From Armillaria gallica (lineage: Eukaryota; Basidiomycota; Agaricomycetes; Agaricales; Physalacriaceae): a DNA stretch of 64,000 bases. Below are positions 12,440-25,361 of this stretch, piece after piece. The position numbers and the translations under genes are program-made. The notes beneath the pieces are model-generated. The model saw only the letters and a list, made by a program, of their open reading frames with translations, searched no databases and had not been told where the DNA came from. Positions within the stretch are counted from its first letter, which is position 1; the number at the start of each line of letters is the position of its first letter. The stretch lies in assembly GCA_037576215.1 (NCBI GenBank), contig JBANDB010000015.1:1178001-1242000 (forward strand), read 5' to 3'.

Positions 12440-13940
12440 TTCACTTCCGCGACCTGGCCCTCATTTAGCTGACGCCTGCCAAAATGACCCTCCCTCCCAT
12501 GCGACCGTCCCCCATCCTTGCATGCTAATAATAGATTAGGTCCCCCCCTCCACATCTATGCCTGCACTCCGCACACACCCTCCGCCGCAGACGATCCCGT
12601 CTCTGCACCGACCCTCAACGCATCCTCCACTACTCATTGACACCTGCCGTCCACGTGTTAGCTGCATTCAAAGGATATACAGAGTGTACGTACCGTTCCG
12701 CTTGCTGTGCTCCTTAGCTTCAAGTCTTGCTCCCCCCGTATGTTCAGTTTCACGTTCTCGCCGTGTTTACAAAACGCAAACTTTTATTTCGCTACCTGCG
12801 CGAGTCCCAATTAGCACAAAGTAAGCAAACTGATGAGAAAACTCTTACCTGGTACATGTATTTCGCCCTATCTGTAGTCTTACAGGTACCGTTAGCATGA
12901 AATAAACATATCACCAAAGATATCTCACCCTAGTTACCCAGAAACCCCTCCGCGCATCCAACGAAACCTACAAAGACACGAGTCAGCCGTGCAAAGAGCA
13001 TTAAAGGTAGATATACGTACTGTGGTGTTGCCGGAGCGAGCTCGTTAGCCCATCGATGTTGCTAGCCGGCAGTCTCAGCGGTGAAATACGCGTGACAAGC
13101 AAGGGTACGTACCAGACTAGTGTCCCCCGACGTGCTCCTTACACGCCCGCCGACCTCTTCCCAACTTAGCAAAAATCTTTCGTTGCCTCAGCTTCGAGTA
13201 GTCCAACCTATCACCCCTTGATCTGTCCTATCGATGCTGAACGGATATCGTGGTTCCCTATCTAAAAAGACAGTGTCAGCGAGCTGCTGGACAACAAAGA
13301 CTTCCGGCCTACCACTCAGTTGGGGAGGAATATTCGGGGCATTGGCCGCGAGGGTAGGAGGTGGAGCTCCTAGAAAGTGAACGGCCATTCAGAAAATGGA
13401 ACAGAATCACAGGGTAGTATACGCACCTCCACCAGTGTATCCTGAGCCCATGTCTTTCAAACCTTTCAAATCGGCCTAAAAATTTTCGTTAGCAATGCTT
13501 TGGAATAGTAGGAATAAAAATACATACCTCCATGAGTTTTCATCCCAGGGAATCTGTCCAAAACGAACACGCCATTATCGAGATCGAAGCCAAGGCTAAC
13601 AGCCGTGGACTAGAAGCAGAGAGAGAATAAGAAAATAAGAACAAAAACAAAACGAGTCAAGCTTACCACCAGGCTCAACAACGAGACGCCAATCAAGATG
13701 GTGGTCAACAATCAAGCTGATCATCGCAACCTACCCAAACGAGCAGCTTTCGCGTCATGGGACCACGACGCGTTCAAGGCGCGGGGTCAAATTTTTGTCA
13801 TGCACAACGACGAGCATGGCAGACTCGTTGTCTAGCATAACTAGCATGATGATAACAGAAGACAGGATAAGAAAAGAGGGCGACGGAGAGATGAGAGGAG
13901 GGGAAATAGGAAGGAAAAGATGAGATGGGATATTCATCTA
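12440..13940. repeat. Tandem duplication, unit 1 (about 1.55 kb)
   Basis: This stretch and 13941-15465 are diverged direct copies. Matching landmarks are the block at 12549 (CCTGCACTCC...CGCAGACGATCC) against 14115, the CCTCCGCGCATCCAACG phrase at about 12945 against 14507, and the GAGGGGAAATAGGA block near 13900 against 15425. The offset is 1530-1566 bp. The strand contains many minus-strand donor-like words (GTACGTATAT, GTACGTACCC, GTGCGTATAC), so the unit probably carried a gene with several small exons. Confidence 0.7.
13188..13609 (-). CDS. Unknown multi-exon gene, 3' exons
   Basis: I do not recognise the family. Three consecutive minus-strand exons can be read: 13528-13609 (GFDLDNGVFVLDRFPG), 13427-13475 (ADLKGLKDMGSGYTGG) and 13188-13369 (GAPPPTLAANAPNIPPQLSG and so on to WTTRS and TGA at 13188-13190). 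Donors are GTATGT and GTGCGT and acceptors TTTAG and TTCTAG. The phase between the first two exons does not fit perfectly, so the gene may be broken. An earlier possible exon (about 13675-13735) has a weakly matching partner in the second tandem unit near 15195-15260. It lies downstream of nothing it obviously works with. Confidence 0.4.
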
Positions 13941-15465
13941 ACAGACACCTGCCAAGATGTCCCTCCCTCCGCCAAAAGGTGAGGGCACTCCCGACCATGC
14001 GACGGTCCCCCACCCTTGCATGCTATAATTAGAAACACCCTCCCTCCTTCCCATCGACCCCTCCCTCCGCATGCATGCGCGTCCATGCTAATAATAGATT
14101 AGGTCCCTCCCTCCACATCCACGCCTGCACTCCATCCACTCCCTCCTCCGCAGACGATCCTGTCTCCGCACCGACCCTCAACGCGTCCTCCGCTACTCGT
14201 GCACGCCTGCCATCCACATGTTAGCTGCATTCAAAGGTTATGTCTGGTGCACGTACCGTTCCGTTCCGTTTACTGTACCCCTTCAAGTCTTGGTATCGTC
14301 GCTCTCGCTTCACACTCTCGCCGTATGAACAAAATACAAACTTTTATTACACTACCTGCACGAGTTCCAGTTAGCTAAACGTAAGCAAAACCGACGAGAA
14401 AACTCTTACCCGGTACATGTATCTCGCACTATCCATAGTCTTGGGAGGGCCGTTAGTATCAAACAAAGGTTTCACTAAAGATACCTTACCTTATTAACCG
14501 AAAAATCCCTCCGCGCATCCAACGAAACCTTACAAAGACAAGAGTCAGCCGTGCAAAAGGCTACAAGGTCAATACACGTACCCTGGTGGTGCCCCATCCA
14601 TCGATCCCGCTCGCCAGCTGTCTCAGTGAATAAATAGTCGATGCCAGGTGATCCCTACACCCCAACGAGTGCCTCAAACTCAGTAACCTGCCCCCTGAAA
14701 AGGTGCCGTGAGCGAGAGCCAAGTCGTAGGAAGGATCACATACCTTTGCACCTCGTCTGCTTCCAGTCAAGCGTCGCCTGCTTGATCCCACCCTCCCTCT
14801 AGAAATGCAGCGACAAAACGTGGATTGATTGGATGAGAGGGCGCACTGTTGGATGTGCGGAGCAACTTGCTGCGCTCGCCGTCGCCGCGTTCGCCATGCT
14901 GCAAAGGGATCGAAGGAGTTCTAGACAAGGTTAGTAAGGAAAAAATGGTCAATAGTTAGTATACGTACCTCCGGCCATTTCTACCTCCCTCTAAATTTCA
15001 TGAAATTTGAAGTTTGAGCTACCCTGCACGAAAATCAGTTAGCAAACGCGTAGAATGTCGAGATACAGAAGACTTACCATGTTCATTGGTCCAGCAGAGA
15101 ACGCGTCCACTGTTGGCGAGATGATGACGACAGCAAAACTGAAGAAAAGGAATGAGAGAGGTATCAAGAGATCGATGAAGAAACGAGCTCACCATTGAGC
15201 TCGACGGCCAACGACGTGGTGGTGAAGAAACTCATCGATGATCAGATCCTGCCCAAACGAGCAGGATTCACGTCACGGGATCACGACGCGCCAAAGACGC
15301 GAGTTGGGCTTGAGGCGAGAAACTCGTCATGCACAACAACGAGCATGCCATACTCATCGTCTAGCATAACGATCAGACAATAATTGAAGACAGAATACGA
15401 AAAGAGGGCGAGGGAGAGAGGAAAGGAGGGGAAATAGGATGGATGGGATGAGATAGGATATTCTT
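13941..15465. repeat. Tandem duplication, unit 2
   Basis: Second copy of the roughly 1.55 kb unit. It keeps the same order of landmarks as unit 1, including the CGAGCATG...CGTCTAGCATAAC stretch near 15340 and the closing GAGGGGAAATAGGA stretch. A possible minus-strand exon at about 15195-15260 (reading IIDEFLHHHVVG) ends in a GTGAGC donor. No complete open frame survives. Confidence 0.65.
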
Positions 15466-15609
15466 AGGGAATGCGCACCTCGTTTTAAACCTTTCCGGCG
15501 AATCCTTGGTGCCGAAACCATTACCTACACGCTGTCAAATCTGTAGACATGAAACACACACCTGCGCGTGCCGAAATTTGGAAGATTGTCACCAGGAGAC
15601 ATTTGAAGT

Positions 15610-18600
15610 ATGTTGAATTTCGACTCTAGGCACTAATCAGGATCGACCGAGGTGGAGATATGAGTTGGGAGAATGTTTAGACTTACTCTTGGGGTGCTTG
15701 CGGAAAAATCTCTGGCTCGCCGTGCGAGTCAAACGAGCCCAAAGACTCATAAATCAACCAGGAGGAAGGGATATCCCTTATAGCGAGTGGGGATTTCGCG
15801 AGGCGAGGCTTCTAAGCAGACGTCGTACGTTTGATGATTGCTGTCAGCTAACTCCGCACCACCAAGGTCCCCGCGTTTTGAATTTGGGAAGATGTGGAGG
15901 ACTTCAGAATCAGGTTTCCGAGGATTGTAGCTTTATTCTTGCTGTTGTATGGGTTATCGTGCGGTTTGGAATCAGAATAACAACCTTTGACAAAGTATTT
16001 AGCTACTCATAAAATAATTACAGCTTACCAGGCTCACCAAAGCTGACGAGGTAGAGAGCAAGAGGTTTCGATGCATAAGTACGGTAATCGGCCCGGATCT
16101 CAAAGATTCGTCTTGCAAGGATTTTTGCGCCGTTTGCTGGAAAATTGCATTGGCGTTTTCAAATGCCGTGATATGTCTAGAGCGGCTGAGAAACGAGACG
16201 TATGCATGACAGGTGAGTGAAAAAACTTACCTCGAAACCTTTTGAGATCAATATCTCATTCTGCTTTTAGAATGACCAGATGCCGTCTTTCGACAGTCTC
16301 CGTCGACGGCTTTCCCAAAGCTACTTTCTCCTTCGATTTTGAATGAGAGGGTTCTGCTCCCCCCGATCCTTTGAATCGTTTGGCGGCAGTGAATAGGTGA
16401 GGATACTACTCACTCACTGAGTTCACCATTCCATCCCTTCTAGCGAGTGGGGTTTTCGGGTGATAGACCTTCCGAGCGAACGTCACACGCTTTGATGGTT
16501 GTGTCAAAGTCTCGTTACGACACCAAGGTCCCCGCGTTTGAATTCACGAAGATGTGGAGGAATCCAGATTTGAGATTCCGGCAGCTCTTGCTCACTGTGC
16601 GTAAACTGTCCGAGTCGTGGGTTTAAATCCAGACCCGATACAATCAGCTCTCTACAAATACAACCAGCTGTGGATCTTGCCTCAGTTGATAAAGCTAAAG
16701 GATAGGAAACGGTCGAAATAACGAGTATTCGAGGTAGAGATGATCGGGGTGACTATTGGATTCTTATTCGTTGTCAACGTACTTTGGGGGGATTTACTGC
16801 TAAATCACATTGAGTTTCGGCATCAGGTGACGAGCCCAAAGCTGTTACTGTCAGATATTGGATGAGCATATCATGGGCAAGGAAAAGAATGCGACTCGAA
16901 GCTTTGAGATGGCTGTTTTGGGACTTGATCTGATGTCTGACATCAACTTGCTCTTGACTTTCTTCCGCCGATTTCTAGGACTCAATTCACTTTCTGACCT
17001 TTTACTTTATTTCATGGTCAGTAGGGAATAGCTGTCTGAGTCGCCTCGTAACTCTAACAAGTCAACAGGCTTGTGCATTGATCAGGAGCAGGGAATAACC
17101 CTCCCAACAAATGAAAATCGCACCCTTCCGAGCGTACGTCGCACGTTTTGACAGTTGCGTACAAGCCTCGATGCGCCACAAAGGTCCCCGTGTCTTTGAA
17201 TTTTGGAAGATGTCGAGGGATGCAGAACCGGAGTTTTGAGCATTTGGGTAATATTCTGCTCGGTGCACAGATCCTTGAGATGGAGAACAAGTATCTAGAA
17301 TGGCCGTGTTAGTAGATAGACAGAAGAGAAGACTCACCAGAGTCGGAAAGGCAAAGGAGATAGAATTTGAGGTGTAGATGCTGAGATCGGCCCGAGGATT
17401 GAAGATTCGCTTTGCGATTATCCTTCAGGTGAATTTACTGCGGAATCGGATTTAGTTTTGGAATCATACGCAAGGCCTAGAGCTGTTACCATAGAATGTA
17501 GAATGAACGAACAACAGGTAGGTGAAATAGCCGAGCTCGAAGCTCTTGAGATCAACGTTGCTCTATTTTAAGAACTTGGTCTGATGTTGTTCTTCGACTT
17601 GCTCTTACCTTTGACTCGTCCTTCGGAGGTGTTGGCTTGCTTTGCAATGATAACATCTACTTCGTGCTCGGTGCAGTGTCGTATCTGGCTTGCTGGGCGA
17701 TTCGAACGAGCTAGACAGTCTGTGAATCCACCAGAAGGAGATAATATCCCCTGGAAATTTCGGTTAGCAAAGCGCACAAGCGAAGCGAGTGTCGCACGTT
17801 CTGATGGTTGTGTACATGGCTTGGCACGCCATAGACGTCCTTGCGTGTTTGAATCTAAGAAGATGTGGAGGGATCCAGAATCGGGATTTCGAGGATATCG
17901 GTATATTTCGCTTGGTGCGCAGATTCTTGTGGTGTAGAACAAGTACCTAGGATAGCCATGTCAGTAGATGGACAGAATAGAAGACTCACCACAGTCAGAA
18001 AGGCAAATGAGATAGAATTCGGGATGTAGAGATTGGGATCGGCCCGAGGATTGAAGATTCACTTGTGAATATTACGCAGGTTGGATATTCGGGTGAATTT
18101 ACTGCGGAATCACATTTAGTTTTGGAATCCTAAGGAAGGTCTAGAGATGTTACCATGAAACGTAGGATGAACGAATGACAAGTTGGTGAGATAACCGAGC
18201 TCGAAGCTCTCGAGATCAACGTTGCTCTATTTTTGGAACTTGACTTGATGTCTGCTCTCGCCTTTGACTCGACAGGTTGACTGAGTTTTGAATGATAACA
18301 TTTACTTTGTGCTCGGTGCAGGATAGTATATGTGTCGCCGTGCCACTCTAATAAGACCGAAAGTCCGTGAATCCACTAGGAGGAAGGAATATCCTCTCCA
18401 AATTTCGGCTGGCAAAGCCTACAAGCGAAGCGAACGTCGCACGTTCTGATGGACATTTACATGGTTTGGTGCGCCACCAAGGTCGCCGTGCTTTTGAATT
18501 TGGGAAGATATTGAGGAATCCATCTTTATCATTCTTGGTAGTGCGTAGATTTCCCCCGGACTCGGGACTAAGCAACATACCTTTGACAGCTTAGTAAGTA

Positions 18601-18800
18601 CACAAACAAGCACCGAAAGCATACCAGGCTCGAGAAACCTACGAGGTCGAATACGAGCCAGTCGACAAGGATTTGAGACAGAGTCGGCAGGGACAAGGGT
18701 GCAGATCGGCCCGAGGATGGAATTCGTTTGCGAACATCTTTTGGGGGAGACGACATTTAAAATGAATTGATTTTGTAACATATTGTACACCTACAGATGT
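15610..18800. repeat. Five tandem copies of a roughly 0.65 kb unit
   Basis: The phrase CACCAAGGTCCCCGCG...TTTGAAT...GAAGATGTGGAGG recurs in diverged form at about 15863, 16523, 17175, 17830 and 18472, a spacing of 642-660 bp. A second landmark, GATCGGCCCGAGGATTGAAG, recurs at about 16088 (diverged), 17385, 18035 and 18705. Each unit gives short minus-strand frames with similar wording (for example PSERAT at 17568-17942 and 18348-18578), but none is continuous across units and no domain is recognised. It is either a small satellite or the remains of a tandem gene family. Confidence 0.72.
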
Positions 18801-19670
18801 TCGCACAATCAACAGGAACAGCTGAGTGAAATGACTTACCTTCTAGATCGGTTTTGGGAGATGGTTTACGTCCTCCTTTCATGCTATCCTTTCGTGAACC
18901 TAATTCCTTCCTTAATCTTGCAGGTATTCCTCCAGATCTTCGTCACATTGAATTTTGTAGGTGAGGATATTCGTACTGAGGCTGAAGTCTTGACTCTTCA
19001 GTTGATTCCATCAAATCTGTCAGTCGCACGCATTACCGGGCTCAAATCGATCTCGTAATTTTGAACGAAATATCTTGACAGGTGGCGTATTTTCCTGCGA
19101 TTTGAAAGAATGAGCCTAGTTGCTCCTACGAGTGCCAGTAGATTACTAGATAATGCTAGATGAGTATAAAGAAGGTGCGTTCATTCGGCAGCCTTTCTTA
19201 CCTTTCCCCTTTCCTTCCCACTTTATCCCCTCCCAAAATAACCAATCCCCATCGTGTGCAGAGCGGGGGTATCGAGTGTCTTGTTGAAATAGGCGTTCAT
19301 GTCCAAAACAGCCAAGTCCGGCTTCCAGTTCAAGTTGCCGGCACTCTGCTCTCGCCATGATGCCGCCATATCCTTCACCTCTCCTTTCGTCCCTCAACGC
19401 TCATTCTCGACCCTTCAAGACGATTCCAATATACTCCCAAGAGATTGGAACATTCTGTGAGTCCAAATCAATGTTGATTTCGATGATATTTACCTTTATT
19501 TTCAGTCCACATTTCTAAACGTGCAAGAGCTCAAGATCAAGACCAGAATTTCAGAAAAATTTTCCCCGCGGCGAGCAAAATCATGCTGAAGGGGAGGAGC
19601 TCGATGTCAGTGCGGGCATCCCCCGCAGATCCGATGTGAGTTTGGGTGCATGCAACATAATACATCTTAC
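18801..19670. other. Intergenic stretch, nothing recognised
   Basis: Open frames 18783-19058 (plus) and 19146-19397 (minus) show no family motif. The region is mildly pyrimidine-rich near 19190-19250. No repeat ends were found. Confidence 0.35.
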
Positions 19671-19678
19671 AGCAACCC

Positions 19679-21160
19679 TTGTCCATCAGCGCGGTTCCGC
19701 TGTTGCCCTCTCTTAATGCTGATTCTCCCGACGACCGTCCTACCTCCGCAAACGAAGACGACGACTCCGTTCAACTGGAGGCCCCGATTTTGTGCCAAGA
19801 CGACGTATCGACTCCCGCCGAGCAGGGTCGTGGATGCATAGAATGCTCATTGGACGGCAATGGAGGATGGGCGAAGACCGAAAAGCATGCAGATGTCTAT
19901 TCAAATATTCACTCCTTGCACGTATTCTTGGGTACTAACCTTGCTATAGCCCGAATCCCTCCAAATGCCGCGACATCCGTCTATCCTCACAGAACCACGA
20001 TTTCTTTGTCAAGCTCAACGCGCCGTCGCATTGAAGGACCCAATTTTGCCCAAAGATGATGTATCGCCATCCGGCGAACAGGATTTATGGACACATAAGG
20101 AGCGTGCGACAGTGGCGGGCAGAGGGCATGGGGCTCGGGATGAAGGTGGGGAGTGGCGTGACTGGTAGGTCCCTTCACACCTCGCGCGCATTCAGGGGTA
20201 CTCAATCCCCGCAAAGATCAACTCCCTCCATCCGCATCATCTATTAACACGTGAAAGTGCACCCAAGGGTCCCGCACCTCGAAGAACGAGTGTTTTGCTT
20301 AGAGACGATGGATCTTCATCGTTCATCGAGTTGGGTGATTGGGCGAAGCCTGCCAGGGGGAAAGTTTGAGAAAGTGTCGGTGCTGGAAACGTTTCGCATC
20401 CCTCGAGCAAGCAGGGATGGAGAGAAGGGAACGAAATAGAGAGATGGCAAGGGTGACGGAGACGATGGGATAGGGAGGATGTAGTAATAGTAGAGAGGGA
20501 GTCAAACGCGGCGCGAGTACAGTCCGAGGCCTCCGGGCGAGGCAACTGCTGGCCTCATCCTCTCCATCTTCTTGCCATGACCCTCTCTTGAAGTTCTGCT
20601 GTTCCTCGTACCATTGCTTACGATTTCTGTCGTGCAGTCTCCTGGAATTACCGCGTTCTGCGCTTGACCATCATTTCCTGACTGTACCCCATTTTTCGCG
20701 GCGACAATATCGAGACCTGGAGCCATCAGGTGTGCATTACCATTGCCGGAATACCGTTCCGCCCAGCCGCCCGAACCTTCAAGATCAAGACCACGCTGAC
20801 AAGGAGGACTTTAACATGGTATTGATGTCTGGTGTACGAGGTATTGATTCAGAGGTCCGTTTACTCGTTGAGCGATACATTTGGTCTAACCTTTCTTCCG
20901 CAGTGTACCCTAATTAGCCTCATCAACGTTCGATAACATTCTAACCGACCTGCACTCCTGCCAGCGATGACATGATGTCTATTGAGTTCTCGCAAGTCGA
21001 AGGACCACATTTTGCCCCGAGAGGACGACGATCATCTCGTACTTGTTGTGGTGAGCAGGACATTCTCGTCGTTCTCGGCAGCAGCGAGAAGCAATTGCAT
21101 TGGAGAATGGAACGTGGAAGGATGGGGAAGCACGCGAGAGGGTAAGTTCACTGGCTTCTC
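19679..21160 (+). repeat. Repeated exon-like blocks, unknown
   Basis: Three plus-strand blocks resemble each other: about 19775-19870 (APILCQDDVSTPAEQ), 20030-20100 (DPILPKDDVSPSGEQD in one frame) and 20998-21060 (GPHFAPRGRRSS, or HILPREDDDH in another frame). Each contains ATTTTG(T/C)CC followed by an acidic run and an AGCAGG or ACAGG word. A gene with internally repeated exons is possible. The only long continuous frame is 19679-20059 (126 codons). I recognise no family. Confidence 0.35.
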
Positions 21161-21699
21161 ACTGACGCTCAAAGGTGCTCACTTTCCTCAAAGATATTAA
21201 CTCTTTGATCAGCACGGCGGTAGCATTGAGGAGGGTGCCGCCGAATCTCCGACGTCGACACCTTAAGGATCATATGCTGAGACAAATAGTGCTGTCCGGT
21301 GAGCAAGCCCTTGGATGTGATGGTCGGAACAAGGGGACACGGGAGGGAGGATGACCACGGACATGTCGGGAATGCTAAATTACCCGCATGATGGTAAGTT
21401 CCGCCTGTTTCTCAAACAATGCGAGTCCTAACCCCTCCTTAGTCTGGTACCGCTGCCTACTTTCGCCCCTTGGACAATTCTCCAAACCTTAGATTTCGAG
21501 CTCCAACGATGTCCTTTGAACACAAGAAAGTTGCGTCGTTGGGGGAATTTTGCCGCCACATCATGTATGAACATCGGGCGAGCAAAGGGAAGTGGTTCGC
21601 AGAGTCGAAGCAGCGTGTCGATGGCCGTCAATCATCAGCTGTATTGATACAATGATGACCATGGTTTTATACCTCCAAGATCAGATTTAACGCTGGTGA

Positions 21700-22050
21700 G
21701 ATCGGCGCTTTGATGGGCGAGAAACTCGCTACGAGTGGGACGAGCAAAAGTGCAAGGACGGTCGGTGATCCTGGACGAGCCGGTGCCGTGAAGGAGGTGG
21801 CGGATGACGTCTTAGCCTATCGCAAGGTGAGAAATCTTTTCGTTGCTTGGTGGTCGTTCTTTTTTGGCTGATGTATGCGTTCAGTTCAAGTAGCATATCC
21901 TTTCTCCGTACTTAGCGACATTCGGACCACAGTGACAATATGCTCCGGACCAGGGGGATCTATGCTCGTTGGACATGATGCAAACATTTACCTCACTGGG
22001 GAACTACAGCTAGCATTTGGCTACGCACTGCCCCAAACGACAGTAGAGAG
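21700..22050 (+). pseudogene. NIF3-family protein, C-terminal fragment
   Basis: NIF3 (DUF34/YqfO) proteins are widespread metal-binding proteins of poorly known function. The exon ending at 22050 (GTAAGT donor follows) reads VQVAYPFSVLSDIRTT, then TICSGPGGSMLVGHD and ANIYLTGEL. This matches the family's VQVAxP, CAGSGGS and DxYLTGE motifs. Upstream of the intron (donor GTGAGA after about 21826, acceptor GTTCAG at about 21884) the frames AVKEVAD and LSLSQ join the exon only if one base is shifted, so the copy is broken. The expected HxxxLxxxxxG histidine region after LTGE is not recognisable. An N-terminal NIF3 piece lies separately at 34.6 kb. Confidence 0.65.
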
Positions 22051-24426
22051 GTAAGTAGTACGATATAATTGTCTAATAGTATACACTTATTTCCTGCACT
22101 CCAGCAATACTCTACCTGGTTCCACCAATATCAAGCTTTCGTTGCGAAAGGCATCGAGCCTTCCACAACAACTGCTCGCTGGCCACTATCAAAGTGTTCA
22201 ATCACATCGCTATGACAAGGACTCGAATTTGGACGTACCTCATACATGATTGTGGCATTGGCGGATTCGTCTCTGCCTTCAATGATACGATGCAGAGGTC
22301 GTAGAGTCGACTTTCTGTTTTTCCAATGTATACACGTCTGCCCTGTTGCATCATGCTCTCCTTAGAGGAACTCAACGCTGCCACTTTTGCCATTCCGAGC
22401 CGAGTCCAGATGGAGAAGCGGATCATGAATGAATGCCTCCCACCTGCCGTCCCTCGGTCTGTTACACATCGTCCATCTCAGGTTCAACGTTTGACGTACC
22501 TTTTCCACTCTCCGTCATCGCATCGAGCCTGTCCGTCACGCTATTCGAAAAGGAATGACACGTCGCACTATATTTTCTCTGTAACCCCTCAGCTGAGTCT
22601 TCACCCCGAGCCCCCACAGCTCAAGGGCCGACGCGTGATACCGGCTGTTAAGGCAGAAGTGTGTCCAGAATCGGACGCGAATGGAAGGGTAAAATCTAGT
22701 GCAAAAGAAAAGACAAGTCGTCGCCCGTCGATGGTCCAGATCCGAATTTGGCGATTGGACTGGAGGCCGCTACTGTTTTGACTACCACCATCACTTGTGC
22801 CGTCTGCTCCCATTTACGGAGGAGGTGTGGCGGTGACCCTCAGCACGTACAAGAAACTGTTTTCTCTACCCTCCAACCTTCCCTTCACATTTCCAGTACC
22901 GCGGGAAACCTAAAGCTTCGACATCGAAACCCAGATGCGCCACACTGCCATTTTCCTCACCTACGTAAATGGCGTCCCCAGACATATTGCTGATGGAGAG
23001 ACGGCGTACTCCACAACGAAACCAGCCGAGCCTGTGTATGATATATATGCCGGATAGCGATCCTTTTTTTTTTGGAGCATTCAGCTCGTCGCTACAGCAT
23101 ATTTCTGTCAGGGTTCGTGCTCTGATTCTGCTTTGATACAATCTACTCACAGCTTCGACAGGCCGCAGGGATCAAATCGGAAAAAATCGCCGACTTCGCC
23201 GTTTTGATGTTCTACTCTGCTCTTGGATTCGGGGTAGTTTTGGACGAGGTCTTATAGCATTATTGCTTAGCTTCCAATCGTACGTGAGGAGCGAGGTGAT
23301 GCCTGACGAGACGAGTATCGTTCGCTCCCAAGCTGTGAAACATCACATGCTTAGGCTGTATCCTCCATTGATGTCAACAGCGTCTAGACAGACGTAAACG
23401 CAGGCTGATCCCATTTTTACTACCAATGTACGGTCTGTGTATCTTCGGATTGCCGTATCAACAACAAAGTGAAGAAAGAACATACAAGATCGAATGATTT
23501 TCGGGGATGGTATCGAACTCGGAAGCACAGCTAATTAATACTTGGGTCGAGGCATTCAGCAGGATGAGGACAACTGAAAGGAGATCGCCTATTGACGAGA
23601 CTGAAATAGATCAGGTCCGACCGTCTGAGGATGATATGGCATCGTCAAGGATTTGCGTGGTCGGAGTGGGGTCCTCTTGTGGGACAGGCTTACCTAAGTA
23701 AACCAGTGACATTGCTTTGCATACAGCAGTGGCATTCGAATGATGGCATATATCATCTCCGCCATGTTCCTGTGCAACGAGAAGACGTATACCGTTCTCA
23801 CAACTTCTTACAACAGCATTAATCATGCGTCGTGTATTGGTGCCGTAATGGTGTTGGTGTTGGTGTTGTTACCGGCACAAGGTCCCAATAAGGAACGGCC
23901 GGGCCCACAGCCCTGACATGGCGAACCATGTGCTGTGGCCACGAAGGCTCATACCGTTGTGATCACACTGTTGAGTGTGTCGCGCGGAGTAGAGACTCTT
24001 CATGGGGTGCAAAGGAAATGCAGTCATTTATGAATAGTATAACGGTACAGTACTAGAAATGCGCATTGCGGAAGACGTTGAAGACATTTAGCGAGAGGTC
24101 CAACAATTTCGATATTATCTGCTCTCAGTAGGACATATATGACTTCAAGACCAGAGGCCGCTGATTACAATAGATTCGCAAAAGGGTCGGTGGTAAGGAG
24201 GACAATAGATTGAAAGAAGTCGAATCGCAAATTCTTCCAAGGATTGTGATCCGTCACACAACAAAAACATGGGCTCCGTCCTCAACTTCAGCCTGAGAAT
24301 GGCAGAAACGACATGAACACTGCGAACAAGGAGGAGATGGACGATGGCGTTCAACCCGTCATGGCAAGAGTATGCGATATGTCAACAGTCGGCCTAAGGC
24401 CTTTCTATGCTCGGCAATAGGTACAT
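22051..24426. other. Stretch without recognised genes
   Basis: A 151-codon plus frame (22326-22781) and shorter frames on both strands are present but without familiar motifs. Around 23850 a TGGTGTTGG microsatellite occurs. Fifty to 150 bp after the NIF3 exon, possible further exons (22087-22250) are open but do not match the family C-terminus. Confidence 0.35.
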
Positions 24427-24981
24427 TCAAATAGGAGCGGAAGGATGCGACTGGGATTCTGCGAGCGGAATTGTTGTAGCGTTCTGTGTGAGCCTTAGAG
24501 CGGTAGCGCGAGTTGGCTCTGGCTCTGGCGAGAGACTCGGCCATAGCATAGGACAAAAAGTGGTCTGCCGGAAGAGATAGAACATATTGCCAATATCATA
24601 AGGTGAGTGTGATATGACGATATTTGACCGGCCACATTCCCGTCTCTGACTCTCTGAGAATAACAACGTAACAGGGGAGCACGACATCAACATAGAGAGG
24701 TTTTCCGTCCACTCGGGACCGGTCCATGGCCGTGCGTAAAAGTGTAAAATGAACATCTTGTTATTAGTGCGATGAAAACCATTTTGTGAAAAGGGCGAAG
24801 AGTATGGCATTTGTGAAAGCGAGACATCATGCATCATGTCGGAGTGCAGTACAATAATTTTATGGAAACAGGACGAGAAGGTCAAAGGTGACACGAGGGA
24901 GAGGGAAGACAAGTAGTACGCGCACCACAGTGGGAGGTAGCAAGCAGCCAACATGACCAATCCCTGTAGCGGCGGTTTCAC
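24427..24981 (-). CDS. Hypothetical protein, 184 codons, low support
   Basis: The frame starts with a hydrophobic stretch (residues about 8-33, LVMLAACYLPLW...) that could be a signal or membrane segment and continues without recognised domains. Codon content is not clearly better than in neighbouring non-coding frames, and there is no paralogue in the window. It could equally be a chance frame. It lies head to tail with the Helitron-type remnant that follows on the same strand. Confidence 0.22.
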   Translation of the reverse strand: MKPPLQGLVMLAACYLPLWCAYYLSSLSLVSPLTFSSCFHKIIVLHSDMMHDVSLSQMPYSSPFSQNGFHRTNNKMFILHFYARPWTGPEWTENLSMLMSCSPVTLLFSESQRRECGRSNIVISHSPYDIGNMFYLFRQTTFCPMLWPSLSPEPEPTRATALRLTQNATTIPLAESQSHPSAPI

Positions 24982-25361
24982 GCCGGTCCCCGATTCTTTC
25001 CTTTTTCCTTATCCAACGTGCCGGTGCTTGGCATGACACAGATCCAATCCATACGTTTTTACATTAACAATTTCCAACGAGATACACAAGATGCAGTATT
25101 CTACAATTGGCGAAAACATCTAAAAATCGGCCCTGAAGTCTCTTCAATACATGGTCAGTTGACTGCGAGAAAGAGTAAGGAAGACAGTGTACAAGGTCTT
25201 GCGGTTTGGGTCGGTAGATCCAAAATTAGGCAAAGTGTACTATGCGTTATGTTGCTCGAAAAAATTGGTTTTGCCATGCAGCAATATCATCTCCATGAAA
25301 GGGAAAGGATTCGAGACAAAGTACACTTTGGAGGACCCAAGGGTGATGAGCAATCTATCCG

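Noticed and set aside
16590..16660. Possible tRNA gene (GTTTAAATCC-like T-loop word)
   Set aside because: No matching A box or acceptor stem could be paired.
15610..18800. CRISPR-like or phage-like array
   Set aside because: Units are about 650 bp and diverged, and all other content is eukaryotic.
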